This document shows positions 8,048 to 17,600 of a DNA stretch of 64,000 bases, piece after piece. Under the pieces are notes generated by a model. It saw only the letters and a program-made list of their open reading frames with translations, made no database searches and was not told where the DNA came from. The first letter of the stretch is position 1. Every line of letters begins with the position of its first letter. Made by a program: the position numbers and the translations under genes. Origin of the DNA: G965233625 sp965233625 (GTDB taxonomy: Bacteria > Planctomycetota > Planctomycetia > Pirellulales > Pirellulaceae); the NCBI GenBank assembly GCA_965233625.1, contig OZ247499.1, forward strand, positions 7,316,001 to 7,380,000, in the 5' to 3' direction.

Positions 8048-9906
8048 ACTGGACGCCTTCATTCACGCGAAAAGTTATTTACCTGTGCATCATTGGTGTG
8101 CTGCTGCTGTCGCTACCGTTCGTGGGGCTACCGTCCAGCATCACCAGCGGCGACGGCGATTCCGCCGGTTACCAGAGCATTCTGGCCGGACTGCGGGAGA
8201 AGCACGAACTGGCGCCTGGCAGCTTAGGCGAAATCGACCCGGCCAGCGAAACGATGAAGCTTGCCACTTTGGGCCTCCGGGGACTTGCAGCCAACATCCT
8301 GTGGAGCCGTGCGATTGAGCATAAGAAACGCCGCGAATTTGATGACCTGACGGCCACGGTGAATCAGATCGTCAAACTGCAGCCGCACTTTGTGGCGGTC
8401 TGGGACTTTCAGGCCCATAACCTTTCCTACAACATCTCGACCGAGTTTGACGATTACCGCCAGCGCTATCACTGGGTGAAAAAAGGCATCAGCTTCCTGA
8501 TCGATGGCACTGAGTACAATCGTGACAACACCAAAATGCTCTCGCTGGTGGGCTGGTACATCAGTCAGAAGATGGGACGCAGTGACGAACAGAAGCAGTT
8601 CCGCCGCATGTTCCGCGAAGACTACGACTTCCACAATAGCATGGATCGCCATGTCGAATCGGACTTGGCCAACAACGATAGCTGGCTGATGGGCCGCCTC
8701 TGGTACCTGAAGGCGGAGTCCGCTGTTGAGAATGGCGCCCGCATCGAAGGTAAAAGCCCGCTGCTGTTCTACTCGCAGGCGCCGATGGCGCGGATCAACC
8801 ATTCAACCGCTTTGTACGAAGACTTCCGGCCGGACGAAACGGCGATGCTTGCCTGGGCGCAAGCCGCCCGCGACTGGCGCGAATACGGCAGCCAGGACAT
8901 TCTCACCTCGTGGGGCGTCTTTATTAAGCTGAACGAACTTGAGAAGGAAAACCAGAAGCTGGCGGACCTGGAAAAAGAACTCTACGCCTCAGCGCCGGGC
9001 GTGCGGGAGCAGTTGCTGGCCGACAAGGTCGCCGCCCTTTCCAGCGAAGACCGCGAATTGTACGAAACGCCCGAAGATGAAGTAGACCCTTCTAAGTCGT
9101 ACGACTACGAAGCGGTCAAGGCCAAGGTTGAGCCTGCTCCGCTAGAGATCGCTGATCGCGCCAAAGACAAAGCCAAAGCGCTATCTATCGCAGAACGCAT
9201 CGGCCGCCAGATGGTGACCATCCATCGCATTTCCAGCTACCGCGATCAGGTCAACTTCGACTATTGGCGGGCCCGTTGCGCTGCCGAAAGCCAGCGGGTT
9301 ACACTTCGCGCCCGCCAGTTTGCCTACGATGCACGTGAAGCGAAAAAAGAAGCCCGTCTGACCGAAGCCATCAAGCTGTTCGAGCAATCCTTTGCTGAAT
9401 GGGACAAGGTCTTCTACGACTTCCCGGTCCTGCTAGACGGCCAGACGGTGGATGAACTGGTGGACGAAATCGAAATCTACCGCCGCACATTGGACCAGGT
9501 GGACGAGCCCTTCCCGGAAGACTTCATCCTGGCCGAAGTGCTCGAATTCAAAGACACGCAGAACCCGGTCACAAAGTATCACCGCGGTAAGAAACCCGCC
9601 GATGAGAAGCCTGAAGGCGAACCAGCTGAAGACAAGAAGCCAGAAAACAAGAAGCCAGAAGATAAGAAGCCAACTGGCGAGACAGCCGAACCGGCAGACA
9701 CTCCGGAAGATGGCAAAGCTTCTACGGATGAGCCAACCGCCGGCAAGAAACCCGCTGAGCCAGAGAAACCCGCGACGCCGGGCGATACGAAGCCGCCTGC
9801 TGGAGACGATAAGTCGAAAGAGCAAGGTGAAGACAGCCCGCCCGAACCTGCTGCCGATGTCCCAGCCACCGACGTTCCTGCGGACGCACCGCCAGAACCT
9901 GCGTGA
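8044..9906 (+). CDS. Membrane-anchored protein of unknown function, third gene of the ABC operon
   Basis: A 620-residue protein that I cannot assign to a named family. Residues 10-32 form one membrane segment. The region after it (LATLGLRGLAANILW, then helices with LQPHFVAVWDFQAHNLSYN) is helical and TPR-like in character. Residues up to about 520 look folded. The last 95 or so are low complexity, rich in Lys, Pro, Glu and Asp, with KKPE-type repeats. The start overlaps the permease stop (ATGA), so translational coupling is likely and a structural role with the transporter is the best inference. Confidence 0.75.
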   Translation: MNWTPSFTRKVIYLCIIGVLLLSLPFVGLPSSITSGDGDSAGYQSILAGLREKHELAPGSLGEIDPASETMKLATLGLRGLAANILWSRAIEHKKRREFDDLTATVNQIVKLQPHFVAVWDFQAHNLSYNISTEFDDYRQRYHWVKKGISFLIDGTEYNRDNTKMLSLVGWYISQKMGRSDEQKQFRRMFREDYDFHNSMDRHVESDLANNDSWLMGRLWYLKAESAVENGARIEGKSPLLFYSQAPMARINHSTALYEDFRPDETAMLAWAQAARDWREYGSQDILTSWGVFIKLNELEKENQKLADLEKELYASAPGVREQLLADKVAALSSEDRELYETPEDEVDPSKSYDYEAVKAKVEPAPLEIADRAKDKAKALSIAERIGRQMVTIHRISSYRDQVNFDYWRARCAAESQRVTLRARQFAYDAREAKKEARLTEAIKLFEQSFAEWDKVFYDFPVLLDGQTVDELVDEIEIYRRTLDQVDEPFPEDFILAEVLEFKDTQNPVTKYHRGKKPADEKPEGEPAEDKKPENKKPEDKKPTGETAEPADTPEDGKASTDEPTAGKKPAEPEKPATPGDTKPPAGDDKSKEQGEDSPPEPAADVPATDVPADAPPEPA

Positions 9907-9997
9907 GTGCAGATTACGCAGGGATATACCGCTTATAAGGTTTGTAGCGGTCGTGTGTCAGCCAGCGTAAACGGTTTGTGCGGGGCTTGGAGGTCGT

Positions 9998-10035
9998 AAG
10001 CGTAACCTATGGTTTAGGTACACCGGCTTACGCTT
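9998..10035. repeat. Inverted repeat upstream of the lipoprotein gene
   Basis: An 8-bp perfect stem (AAGCGTAA at 9998-10005 with TTACGCTT at 10028-10035) and a 22-base loop. It lies between the third ABC operon gene and the lipoprotein gene. No T-run follows, so it may be an mRNA processing or weak termination site. Confidence 0.35.
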
Positions 10036-10065
10036 GCGAACCGTCATCTGCGTCGAACCTCTGCC

Positions 10066-10521
10066 ATGAACCGCTTTCAGAAGCTACGTCTCTGTATAAG
10101 TTGCCTACCCTTGCTGCTTTTTGCAGGTTGTCTAGGAACCACGGAAGAGGCACTCGCGCCGGAAGATTTGAAGGCCCTGGAAGTGAAACGCAGCCGCCCG
10201 GAGAATCTGGCGGAAGTCGAACTTGGCGATTTCTTCGTCACCCGCCGGGTGAAAGATGAAGAGATGCTCTTTGTCGAGTTCAAGCTCTACGCACTTGTCG
10301 ACGCCGACCGTCAGAGCGGCTTTGAAGAAACGCTGGAAAAACGCCGCGAGAGAATGCGCGACCAGGTGCTGCAACTCACGCAGGTTGTCAAAGAAGAACA
10401 GCTGTTTCAGCCCAGTCTGCGCATGTTGAAGACAGAAATCGCCACGGCCGTGAAAGACTCGCTGCGGGCGCCGCAGTTGTATGACGTAGGCTTCTACGCG
10501 TTCTCGGCAGAACGCGGCTAG
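10066..10521 (+). CDS. Lipoprotein with FliL-like domain
   Basis: A 151-residue protein with a lipoprotein signal ending FAGC (Cys22). The mature part reads VELGDFFVTR, then a strand with LFVEFKLYALVD, a helix containing RERMRDQVLQL, LKTEIATAVKDSL, and a final beta strand VGFYAFSAE. Order and spacing match flagellar FliL proteins and their relatives: stomatin-like fold, an RD on the first helix, then the [YV]..V.F..F ending. No flagellar gene is nearby. Attachment by lipid instead of a transmembrane helix is unusual for FliL. It may belong to the ABC system just upstream or be independent. Confidence 0.55.
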   Translation: MNRFQKLRLCISCLPLLLFAGCLGTTEEALAPEDLKALEVKRSRPENLAEVELGDFFVTRRVKDEEMLFVEFKLYALVDADRQSGFEETLEKRRERMRDQVLQLTQVVKEEQLFQPSLRMLKTEIATAVKDSLRAPQLYDVGFYAFSAERG

Positions 10522-10670
10522 GTCTGCAACTTCACCACTTTCTACCGCAATCGCCGGTGCATTTCCGAATTGCAATTTGCTGCCTTACGATTTGCAACCT
10601 AAATTTCTGTTGACCCTGGGTACGGTCCGCATTTTCACTTCTATCACGCAATACCGCATCAGGAACTGGC

Positions 10671-10901
10671 ATGACGGCATCCGAAACAACCACTGGCTTT
10701 GTAGATCGCCGCAGCTATGAAGGTAACGGCAACACGCCTGTCCGCGAGCGTCGCCAGTTCACCAACAGCTACACGGAACTTTCGCCCGAAGCCCGCGAAC
10801 TGGCTCTTGCCGTGGATGAATACAAGCTGCGCCACCGTCGCCGGTTCATCACGTATGAAGAAATGCTGACCGTAATCAAAGAAACCGGCTACTCAAAGTA
10901 G
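10671..10901 (+). CDS. Small conserved hypothetical protein
   Basis: A 76-residue soluble, charged protein with no signal or membrane segment. The C-terminal half (LAVDEYKLRHRRRF, then ITYEEMLTVIKETGY) has a pattern I associate with a small planctomycete protein family of unknown function. The upstream bases carry AGGAACTGGC before ATG, an acceptable ribosome site. It is convergent with queE. Confidence 0.6.
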   Translation: MTASETTTGFVDRRSYEGNGNTPVRERRQFTNSYTELSPEARELALAVDEYKLRHRRRFITYEEMLTVIKETGYSK

Positions 10902-10922
10902 ACGGCAGACGCTGACCCGCAA

Positions 10923-11567
10923 TCAACGCATGCCGGTCAGCTTGTGCATCTGCAAGCTCAGCTCCCATTGCGGATGCTGCTTGCAGTACTGCTCTGCCAG
11001 AAGGGTATTCTGGTCGCGGTCTGGGCCGTCCATGGGTTGCAGGAAAAATCGGTCGAAGTCCCAGGCCGTAAACATCCCAGGGGACAAATCCCCCTGCGGA
11101 TACACCAGCTTTAGTTCGTCGCCGGTCTTCAAGACACAGACGGCGCCTGCTTTGGGGCTGACGCAGACCCAGTCAATTCCACTGGGCGGCATCAGCGTGC
11201 CGTTCGTCTCGATGGCAATGCTAAAGCCGCGCTGGTGAAACGCGTCTATCAACTCCGTATCCAGTTGAAGCAGCGGTTCTCCGCCTGTGCACACCACAAA
11301 GGGCGTGTTGCCCGCGGCTGCTTCACTTTCCTCCCAATGCTGCAAGACAGCGTCCGCCAGTTGCCCGGCCGTGGTGAACTTGCCGCCGCCGGGACCGTTG
11401 ACGCCTACGAAGTCCGTATCGCAGAACTGACATACCGCGTGCGGCCGGTCCGCTTCACGGCCCGACCAGAGGTTGCAGCCCGCGAACCGGCAGAAGATGG
11501 CGGGCCGTCCTGTGTGCGCACCTTCGCCTTGCAGGGTGTAGTAGATCTCTTTAACTGCGTACGGCAT
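10923..11567 (-). CDS. queE: 7-carboxy-7-deazaguanine synthase (radical SAM)
   Basis: A 214-residue radical SAM protein. The iron-sulfur ligands are Cys31, Cys46 and Cys49, with the 14-residue insertion (CNLWSGREADRPHAVC, then QFCDTDF) that marks one QueE subtype. TLQGEGAHTGRPAIFCRF near the N-terminus and CTGGEPLLQ in the middle are family hallmarks. It converts 6-carboxytetrahydropterin to 7-carboxy-7-deazaguanine in queuosine synthesis. An AGGA sequence precedes the ATG. It follows the DUF1501 gene by 81 bases on the same strand, but no other que gene is present, so co-transcription is probably incidental. Confidence 0.92.
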   Translation of the reverse strand: MPYAVKEIYYTLQGEGAHTGRPAIFCRFAGCNLWSGREADRPHAVCQFCDTDFVGVNGPGGGKFTTAGQLADAVLQHWEESEAAAGNTPFVVCTGGEPLLQLDTELIDAFHQRGFSIAIETNGTLMPPSGIDWVCVSPKAGAVCVLKTGDELKLVYPQGDLSPGMFTAWDFDRFFLQPMDGPDRDQNTLLAEQYCKQHPQWELSLQMHKLTGMR

Positions 11568-11648
11568 CCGCGCTGCTTCCTGAAGTTGGCATGCATAGCA
11601 TTGTAGACCAACAGCAGGGAATCGTAAGGGCCGCAGAGGTTCGCCGGC

Positions 11649-13118
11649 TTAGGTCAGAATTTCCTTCACCACCCGTGGCGCCTCAACGCCGGTCAGCCGT
11701 TGTTCCAGTCCCTGGAACTTGTAGCTCAGGCGGCGGTCGTCAATACCCATGCAGTGCAGGATGGTGGCGTTCAAGTCGTTCAGATGCACGGGATTCTCAG
11801 TCACGTTGTAGCTGAAGTCGTCGGTTTCGCCATAGGTTACGCCGCCCTTCACACCGCCGCCCGCCATCCACATGCAGAAGTTGCGTGGATGATGATCGCG
11901 GCCGTAGTTCTCATGCGTGAGCGTTCCCTGCGAATACACCGTGCGTCCGAATTCGCCGCCGAAGACCACCAGCGTATCTTTCAGCATGTCCAGACGTTTC
12001 AGATCTTTAATCAGTGCGGCCGTTGGCTGATCCACATCCATGCACTGATTTTTAATCAGCCGTGGCAGCGAGCCGTGCTGATCCCAGCCACGATGCAGAA
12101 TCTGCACGCACCGCACGCCGCGCTCCACCAGGCGGCGGGCGAGAATCGCGCTGCTGGCGAAGGTGCCCTTCTTCTGTACATTCGGGCCGTAGCTTTCCAG
12201 CGTCTCTTTTGATTCCTTAGAAAGGTCGGTTAGTTCCGGCACGCTGGTTTGCATGCGGAAGGCCATTTCGTACTGCGAGATGCGCGTGCGGGTCTGCGGA
12301 TCGTTGTACCGTTGCAGGTTCTGTCCGTTCAACTGGTTCAGCGCGTCGAGCATCGTGCGACGATCTTCGCGGCTGACCCCAGGCGGGTTCTTGATATATA
12401 GCACCGGGTCGCCGCTGCCCCGTAGTGCAACCCCGTTGTGGCTGCCGGGCAGAAAGCCGCTGCTCCACATGCGTGTGAACAACGCCTGCGCCTGGCTTCC
12501 GGCCGGGAACGTGGGCGTGAACACGACAAAGGCGGGCAGGTCGTTGCTTTCGCTTCCCAGGCCATAACTCAACCACGAGCCAAGGCTGGGCTTACCGGGC
12601 ACTTCGCTGCCGGTCATTACAAAGGTGCAAGCCGGGTCGTGGTTGATGGCGTCCGTGTGCACCGATTTAATCATCGCGATATCGTCGGCGATAGTTTGCA
12701 TGTGAGGCACCAGTTCGCTCATCAGCATGCCGCTTTCGCCGCACTTTTTGAACTTGAACTTACTCGGCGCCACCGGCAGTCGCTTCTGCCCGCTGGTCAT
12801 TGTTGTGATCCGTTGCCCGTTGCGAACGGAATCTGGCAGGTCTTTATTGAAGTAGTCCTTCAGGCCCGGCTTGTGATCAAACAGATCAATCTGCGACGGG
12901 GCGCCGTTGGTGTGAATGTAAATCAGCCGTTTGGCTTTCGGGGCGAAGTGAGGCAGCCCCGGCAGCGGAGGAAACGCCTGCTCCTTCGACGTAGGCTCAC
13001 CCGCCATTGTTTCGTCTGCCAGCATCCCGGCTAACGCCACACCGCCGATGCTTAGCCCGGCAGCGTTAAAGAACTGCCGGCGGTTCACGCTTTGAAAGTA
13101 CTCGTCAAACGGGTGCAT
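11649..13118 (-). CDS. DUF1501 protein, Tat-exported (first copy)
   Basis: A 489-residue protein with a Tat signal (VNRRQFFNAAGLSIGGVALAG). DUF1501 has an alkaline-phosphatase/sulfatase-like fold. Motifs seen here are IYIHTNGAPSQIDLFDHKP, LGSWLSYGLG, and VVFGGEFGRT near the C-terminus, followed by GRDHHPRNFCMWMAGGGVKGG. It starts 48 bases after the stop of the DUF1549/DUF1553 cytochrome gene, so the two are probably one transcript. The biological role of these pairs is not established; degradation or binding of complex carbohydrates has been suggested for the families. Confidence 0.9.
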   Translation of the reverse strand: MHPFDEYFQSVNRRQFFNAAGLSIGGVALAGMLADETMAGEPTSKEQAFPPLPGLPHFAPKAKRLIYIHTNGAPSQIDLFDHKPGLKDYFNKDLPDSVRNGQRITTMTSGQKRLPVAPSKFKFKKCGESGMLMSELVPHMQTIADDIAMIKSVHTDAINHDPACTFVMTGSEVPGKPSLGSWLSYGLGSESNDLPAFVVFTPTFPAGSQAQALFTRMWSSGFLPGSHNGVALRGSGDPVLYIKNPPGVSREDRRTMLDALNQLNGQNLQRYNDPQTRTRISQYEMAFRMQTSVPELTDLSKESKETLESYGPNVQKKGTFASSAILARRLVERGVRCVQILHRGWDQHGSLPRLIKNQCMDVDQPTAALIKDLKRLDMLKDTLVVFGGEFGRTVYSQGTLTHENYGRDHHPRNFCMWMAGGGVKGGVTYGETDDFSYNVTENPVHLNDLNATILHCMGIDDRRLSYKFQGLEQRLTGVEAPRVVKEILT

Positions 13119-13166
13119 GATGCGGGTTTCCCTCGTTGGCTTGTTGAAGCGGCTTGTGCCCGCCAG

Positions 13167-16100
13167 CTAGTTCTTGGTGACAAACTCATCCAGATTCATC
13201 AGCAGGTTGCCGATCATGGTGTAGGCGGCAAGTTCTGCGGGTTCAAGCTTCGCATCGGCTTTGCTCTCGCCATACGAAATCAGTTTGCTGGCGGCGTCTG
13301 TGTCGCTCTTGTAACGCTGAAGGTGTTTGTCCAACGTCTGCTGAACGATGTTCAGTTCCTCCGCCGATGCTTCGCGGGCGAGCGCTGTCTGCCACGCCCA
13401 TTGAATGCGTGCGGCTGGTGTCTCACCGCCTTCGGTCAGCATCCGCTGGGCGAAATTACGGGCGGCCTCAACATGCTGGACATCATTCATCAGTTGCAGC
13501 GCCTGCATCGGCGTATTGCTACGCTCGCGACGGGAACAGCTTTGCTCCCGGTTGGGGGCGTCGAAGGTGGCCATGAATGGCGGCGGCGCCGTGCGTTTGA
13601 GGAACGTGTAAATACTGCGACGGTACAGTGCATCGCCCGAATCGCGTTTGTAGTACCGCGTGTTGCTGCCGCCGAAGGCGACCGGCTCCCAGATATCCGG
13701 CGGCTGATAGGGCCGCACCGGGGCGCCGCCGACCTGCCTCGCCAGGAGTCCGCTGACGGACAACGCCTGATCGCGCAATACCTCTGCGTCCAGGCGTAAC
13801 CGCGGCGCCCGGGCCAGCAGTTGATTGGAAGGATCGCGTGATTGCAGTTCCGGCGTCACCCGCGAGCTTTGCCGGTACGCGTGGCTGGTCACGATCAGCT
13901 TCACAAGTTTCTTCACGTCCCAGCCAGTGTCAACAAATGTCACTGCCAACCAGTCGAGCAGTTCCGGGTGCGTGGGCGGTGTGCCTTGCGAACCAAAGTC
14001 GCCGCTCGTTTTCACAATCCCCGTGCCAAAGAACTGTTGCCAGAAACGGTTCACAGCGACGCGGGCGGTCAAAGGATGTTTGCCGCTGACCAGCCAGTTT
14101 GCCAGGTCCAGGCGGTTGTAATCGCGACCTTCGGGCTTTGGTGGAAGCGGCGGTAGAAAGCCCGGTGTGCCACGCGATACTTTTTCGCCCGGCTTGTCGT
14201 AGGCGCCGCGTAGCATCACGAAGCTTTCGCGTGGTTTCGGTAGCTCCGCCATGATAAGTGTGACCGGCACGCCTGCTTCCAGCTTTTTCTTCTCAGCTTC
14301 AACCGCTGCCTTGGCCGCTTTTGTTTCAGCCAGCAATTGAGTGGCGCCGCGATAAACATTCTGCATCCAATGCGCCTGAACGCGTGCTGCTTCTTCAGTC
14401 GTCCATTGATCCGCCTGTTTGCCGCGGACCAGTTGGCGGAGTCCTTCGGGCAGGCTGTTCACGCGTTTGCCTACGTTATGCTTCTTCCAGGCGGTGAAGG
14501 ACCACGCTGGATCGTTTACCTTATCAACGCGTGAGTGCACACCCAGGCGGTCCCAGTACATGGCGCCGCCGTGCTGAGTGAAGGCGTAGCCTGTTACCTT
14601 GGCGCCGGCCGGCAGGCCCATCTTCTTCGCGTCTACTTCCAGCCGCACCCATTTACCGGTGGCGGGCAGCTTGCCCATATCCACCTTTTCCGCAGTGCCT
14701 GGCTTACCCCACGGAATCTTGTCCGCGGCGCCCCATACGGCGCGGTGACTCCAGCCCTTGGTGTGAAACTGAAGCATGATCGTGTCGGGTGGATTGTCCG
14801 GTTCGAGGTAACAGTAGGCAAAGACAACGCCATTCTCAGGGACTTCAATCGCGGCGGCGCCCTGCTGGTAGTAATCCTGCGCGATGCCATTTGCTTTGCG
14901 GTAAACAGCCCGTTCGCCGCTGTAAACCTGGCCGTCTTTTTTGCTGACCAGCTTCAACGCATCGCCCAGCGCGCCGGGCTGCGCACCTGTCGGGAAACTA
15001 TCTTCAAACCAGACCGTCTCAACTTCTTCCGCTGCGGGCGGCGTGTCGGCCAGGGCGGGGTCGTGATAGTCCAGCGCTGCGAGTTTTTCCTCCACTTCCA
15101 CATCAAAAGCAGCAAGCTTTTCATCAAGCTCCTTCACCTTGGCTTTGTGTTCCGCAGAGTGCAGTTTGAGCACCGGCGGCGTGTCTTTGCGGTTACCGTC
15201 CATGGCGGGGTCGGCCGCGCTGTGGAAGAAGGCGTACAGCGAGTAATATTCCTTGGCCGAAACAGGATCGAACTTGTGATCGTGGCATACCGCGCAGCCG
15301 GCCGTCAGCCCCATCCAGACCTCGGCGACCGTCGAGGTTCGTTCGACCGCGTAACGGTAAATCCATTCCGCCGCGATGCTGCCGCCTTCTCCGGTTGTCA
15401 CATTGCAACGGTTGAAGCCTGAAGCGATCAACTGATCCTGCGTCGGCTTCTCAAGCAGGTCGCCCGCCAGTTGCCAGCGTGTGAAGTCATCGAATGGCAG
15501 GTTCTGCTGGAAGGCCCGCACCACCCAGTCACGATAAGGCCACATCGAACGGATGTTGTCCAGGTGCAACCCGTGCGTATCGGCATATCGCGCCAGGTCC
15601 AGCCAGTACCGCGCCATATGCTCGCCATAGGTTTTGCGGCTTAGCAGCGTATCGACCAGGCGTTCGTACGCGTCCTCGCGTTGGTCATTAACAAACGCTT
15701 CCACGTCCGCAGGCGTGGGCGGAAGGCCTGTCAGATCCAGTGTCAACCGGCGGATCAGTATGCGACGGTTGGCAACCGGCGCCGGCTTTAAACCTTCTTC
15801 CTGCAGTCGCTGCTGAAGGAATGCGTCGACCGGGTGCGATGTAACGGGCGGAACCGCGGGTTTCTGTGGCGCCACGAACGACCAGTGTTCTTCGTACTTG
15901 GCGCCGCTTTCGATCCACCGTTTCAGCAGGTCCTTGTCTTCGGCCGTCAACTTCTTGTGCGACGCGGGCGGCGGCATCACTTCGTCTGGGTCCGTGCTGT
16001 TGATGCGTTGCCACAAGCTGCTTTCTTCCAGCTTGCCGGGCGTCACCGCCTGACTTTCGTAAGCCTGCGCGGCGACATCGAGCCGCAGGTCTGCTTCACG

Positions 16101-16262
16101 GTTTTTCTCATCCGGCCCGTGACAGGCAAAGCAGTTGTTAGAAAGTAGCGGCCGGATGTCCCGCGTGAACGAAACAGGTTTCGCCGCCTGCAAATGCATG
16201 GCGCCAAACAAAAGAGAGATGCAAAATGCGAAGCCTGGCAGGAAATGGCGCATGGCGTTCAT
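13167..16262 (-). CDS. Planctomycete cytochrome c protein with DUF1549 and DUF1553 (first copy)
   Basis: A 1031-residue exported protein. After a signal peptide a c-type heme motif CFACH (Cys44, Cys47, His48) lies in the planctomycete cytochrome domain (PSCyt1). The DUF1549 part contains RRLTLDLTGLPPTP and YWLDLARYADTHG; a beta-rich central insert of roughly 200 residues (about 400-600) follows. The DUF1553 part includes RVAVNRFWQQFFGTGIV, SGDFGSQGTPPTHPELLDWLA and NTPMQALQLMND. A second CxxCH-like motif (CAVCHDHKFD) lies near residue 325. It is the upstream gene of the DUF1501 pair. A redox or heme-dependent periplasmic function is inferred; the substrate is unknown. Confidence 0.92.
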   Translation of the reverse strand: MNAMRHFLPGFAFCISLLFGAMHLQAAKPVSFTRDIRPLLSNNCFACHGPDEKNREADLRLDVAAQAYESQAVTPGKLEESSLWQRINSTDPDEVMPPPASHKKLTAEDKDLLKRWIESGAKYEEHWSFVAPQKPAVPPVTSHPVDAFLQQRLQEEGLKPAPVANRRILIRRLTLDLTGLPPTPADVEAFVNDQREDAYERLVDTLLSRKTYGEHMARYWLDLARYADTHGLHLDNIRSMWPYRDWVVRAFQQNLPFDDFTRWQLAGDLLEKPTQDQLIASGFNRCNVTTGEGGSIAAEWIYRYAVERTSTVAEVWMGLTAGCAVCHDHKFDPVSAKEYYSLYAFFHSAADPAMDGNRKDTPPVLKLHSAEHKAKVKELDEKLAAFDVEVEEKLAALDYHDPALADTPPAAEEVETVWFEDSFPTGAQPGALGDALKLVSKKDGQVYSGERAVYRKANGIAQDYYQQGAAAIEVPENGVVFAYCYLEPDNPPDTIMLQFHTKGWSHRAVWGAADKIPWGKPGTAEKVDMGKLPATGKWVRLEVDAKKMGLPAGAKVTGYAFTQHGGAMYWDRLGVHSRVDKVNDPAWSFTAWKKHNVGKRVNSLPEGLRQLVRGKQADQWTTEEAARVQAHWMQNVYRGATQLLAETKAAKAAVEAEKKKLEAGVPVTLIMAELPKPRESFVMLRGAYDKPGEKVSRGTPGFLPPLPPKPEGRDYNRLDLANWLVSGKHPLTARVAVNRFWQQFFGTGIVKTSGDFGSQGTPPTHPELLDWLAVTFVDTGWDVKKLVKLIVTSHAYRQSSRVTPELQSRDPSNQLLARAPRLRLDAEVLRDQALSVSGLLARQVGGAPVRPYQPPDIWEPVAFGGSNTRYYKRDSGDALYRRSIYTFLKRTAPPPFMATFDAPNREQSCSRRERSNTPMQALQLMNDVQHVEAARNFAQRMLTEGGETPAARIQWAWQTALAREASAEELNIVQQTLDKHLQRYKSDTDAASKLISYGESKADAKLEPAELAAYTMIGNLLMNLDEFVTKN

Positions 16263-16712
16263 AAGCGTAAGAAGCCAGAAATGGTGGGCGGGACGTCAAC
16301 TTCGTACGTCGGCATTATAACCCATCCAGAGCGGTAAAGCGGATTTGTATGCTTTTGTTGGGACTGTTGCTATCCACAAGGATCAGCGCCATCGCTTTAC
16401 CGGCGCGGAAGCTTCCAGGGGGCGCCTCAGGCGTTTTCGCAGCAAAGTGGTAAAACGCAGCCGAGACGGGAACCTGATGCGTTATCTATTGTCCTGGAAA
16501 AGAGTGGATAAATTTTCCAGTAAAGTTGCACACGGCAGGCGCCGTATTTTCATTTCTTAAGTGTGTTGATGGGTTTTTTACCAGTACGTTTCCCGTTACT
16601 TCGGCGACGATTCGCTTTGATTATTCCCCTAGAGGGTTGCTCGACCGCTTGGGGTAGAAGAATTAGAATCAAATCCCATCACTTACACGCTAGCTCGTTC
16701 GGACCACTTTTG
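16263..16712. other. Intergenic region without a supported gene
   Basis: About 450 bases between the divergent cytochrome gene and the aminotransferase gene. Open frames here are short and lack credible ribosome sites or protein-like composition. The region should hold promoters for both directions; I could not identify a convincing promoter pair. Confidence 0.5.
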
Positions 16713-17570
16713 ATGTCTTCCCAGGTTTATATCAACGGCCAGTACTTCGATCCGGCTGATGCCAGGATCAGCGTTTTTGACCACGGTTTGCTTTACGGCG
16801 ACGGCGTCTTCGAAGGATTACGCGTCTACGGCGGAAAGGTCTTCCGGCTGAAAGAACATGTCGCGCGGCTTTACGATTCCGCCAAAGCGATCTGGCTGGA
16901 AATACCCATGTCGCGGGAAGAAATGGTCGACGCGGTAAATACCGTCGTGAAGAAGAACCAAGAGGCAGATTGCTACGTGCGGCTGATTGTCACACGTGGC
17001 GCCGGCACGCTGGGCCTGGACCCTAACCGTACCTCCGATCCGCAGGTGATCATTATCACGGCGCCGATTGCGCTGTACCCCGACGAACTGTATCAGAACG
17101 GACTGGAGATTGTCACGGTTTCCACCATCCGCAATCATCCCGCCGCACTGAACCCGCGTATCAAATCTCTGAATTATCTCAATAACATTCTGGCAAAGCT
17201 GGAAGGCCTGCAGGCCGGTTGTCAGGAAGCCCTGATGCTGAACCACAAGGGCGAAGTCGCCGAGTGTTCTGCCGACAATATCTTCGTCGTCCGTGATGGT
17301 GTGCTGACAACGCCGCCGATTGACGCGGGCATTCTGGATGGCATCACCCGCAACGCTGTACTTGAACTGGCTGCGGAAAAGGGCATCCCCTGCCGTGAGG
17401 CTGCGATGACGCGTCACGACGTGTTTGTCGCCGACGAGTGCTTTCTGACCGGCTCTGCGGCTGAAGTGATCGCCGTGGTGAAAGTCGACAACCGTGTGAT
17501 TGGCGATGGCAAACCTGGCCCCATCACGCTCGATCTTTCCGCCGCATTCAAACAACTGGTGCGGTCATAG
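16713..17570 (+). CDS. ilvE: Class IV aminotransferase, probable branched-chain aminotransferase
   Basis: A 285-residue protein from the ATG at 16713 (MSSQVYINGQ); the longer frame to 16563 adds residues not typical of the family. Core motifs: FDHGLLYGDGVFEG, the PLP lysine Lys151 in RIKSLNYLNNILAK, LMLNHKGEVAECSADNIF, and FLTGSAAEV near the end. It transfers amino groups between branched-chain amino acids and 2-oxoglutarate. Short class IV enzymes of this form also include D-amino acid aminotransferases, so substrate choice is inferred. The moxR-type gene starts 30 bases downstream. Confidence 0.85.
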   Translation: MSSQVYINGQYFDPADARISVFDHGLLYGDGVFEGLRVYGGKVFRLKEHVARLYDSAKAIWLEIPMSREEMVDAVNTVVKKNQEADCYVRLIVTRGAGTLGLDPNRTSDPQVIIITAPIALYPDELYQNGLEIVTVSTIRNHPAALNPRIKSLNYLNNILAKLEGLQAGCQEALMLNHKGEVAECSADNIFVVRDGVLTTPPIDAGILDGITRNAVLELAAEKGIPCREAAMTRHDVFVADECFLTGSAAEVIAVVKVDNRVIGDGKPGPITLDLSAAFKQLVRS

Positions 17571-17600
17571 CCAGCCTTTAACCGGCAGGGAGAATCCTCT

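Noticed and set aside
14535..15422. Open frame of 295 residues on the plus strand
   Set aside because: It lies wholly antisense to the first DUF1549/DUF1553 gene, whose protein has strong family motifs; a shadow of high-GC codon bias.
16345..16560. 71-residue frame in the gap before ilvE
   Set aside because: Arg/Lys-rich random composition and no start context.
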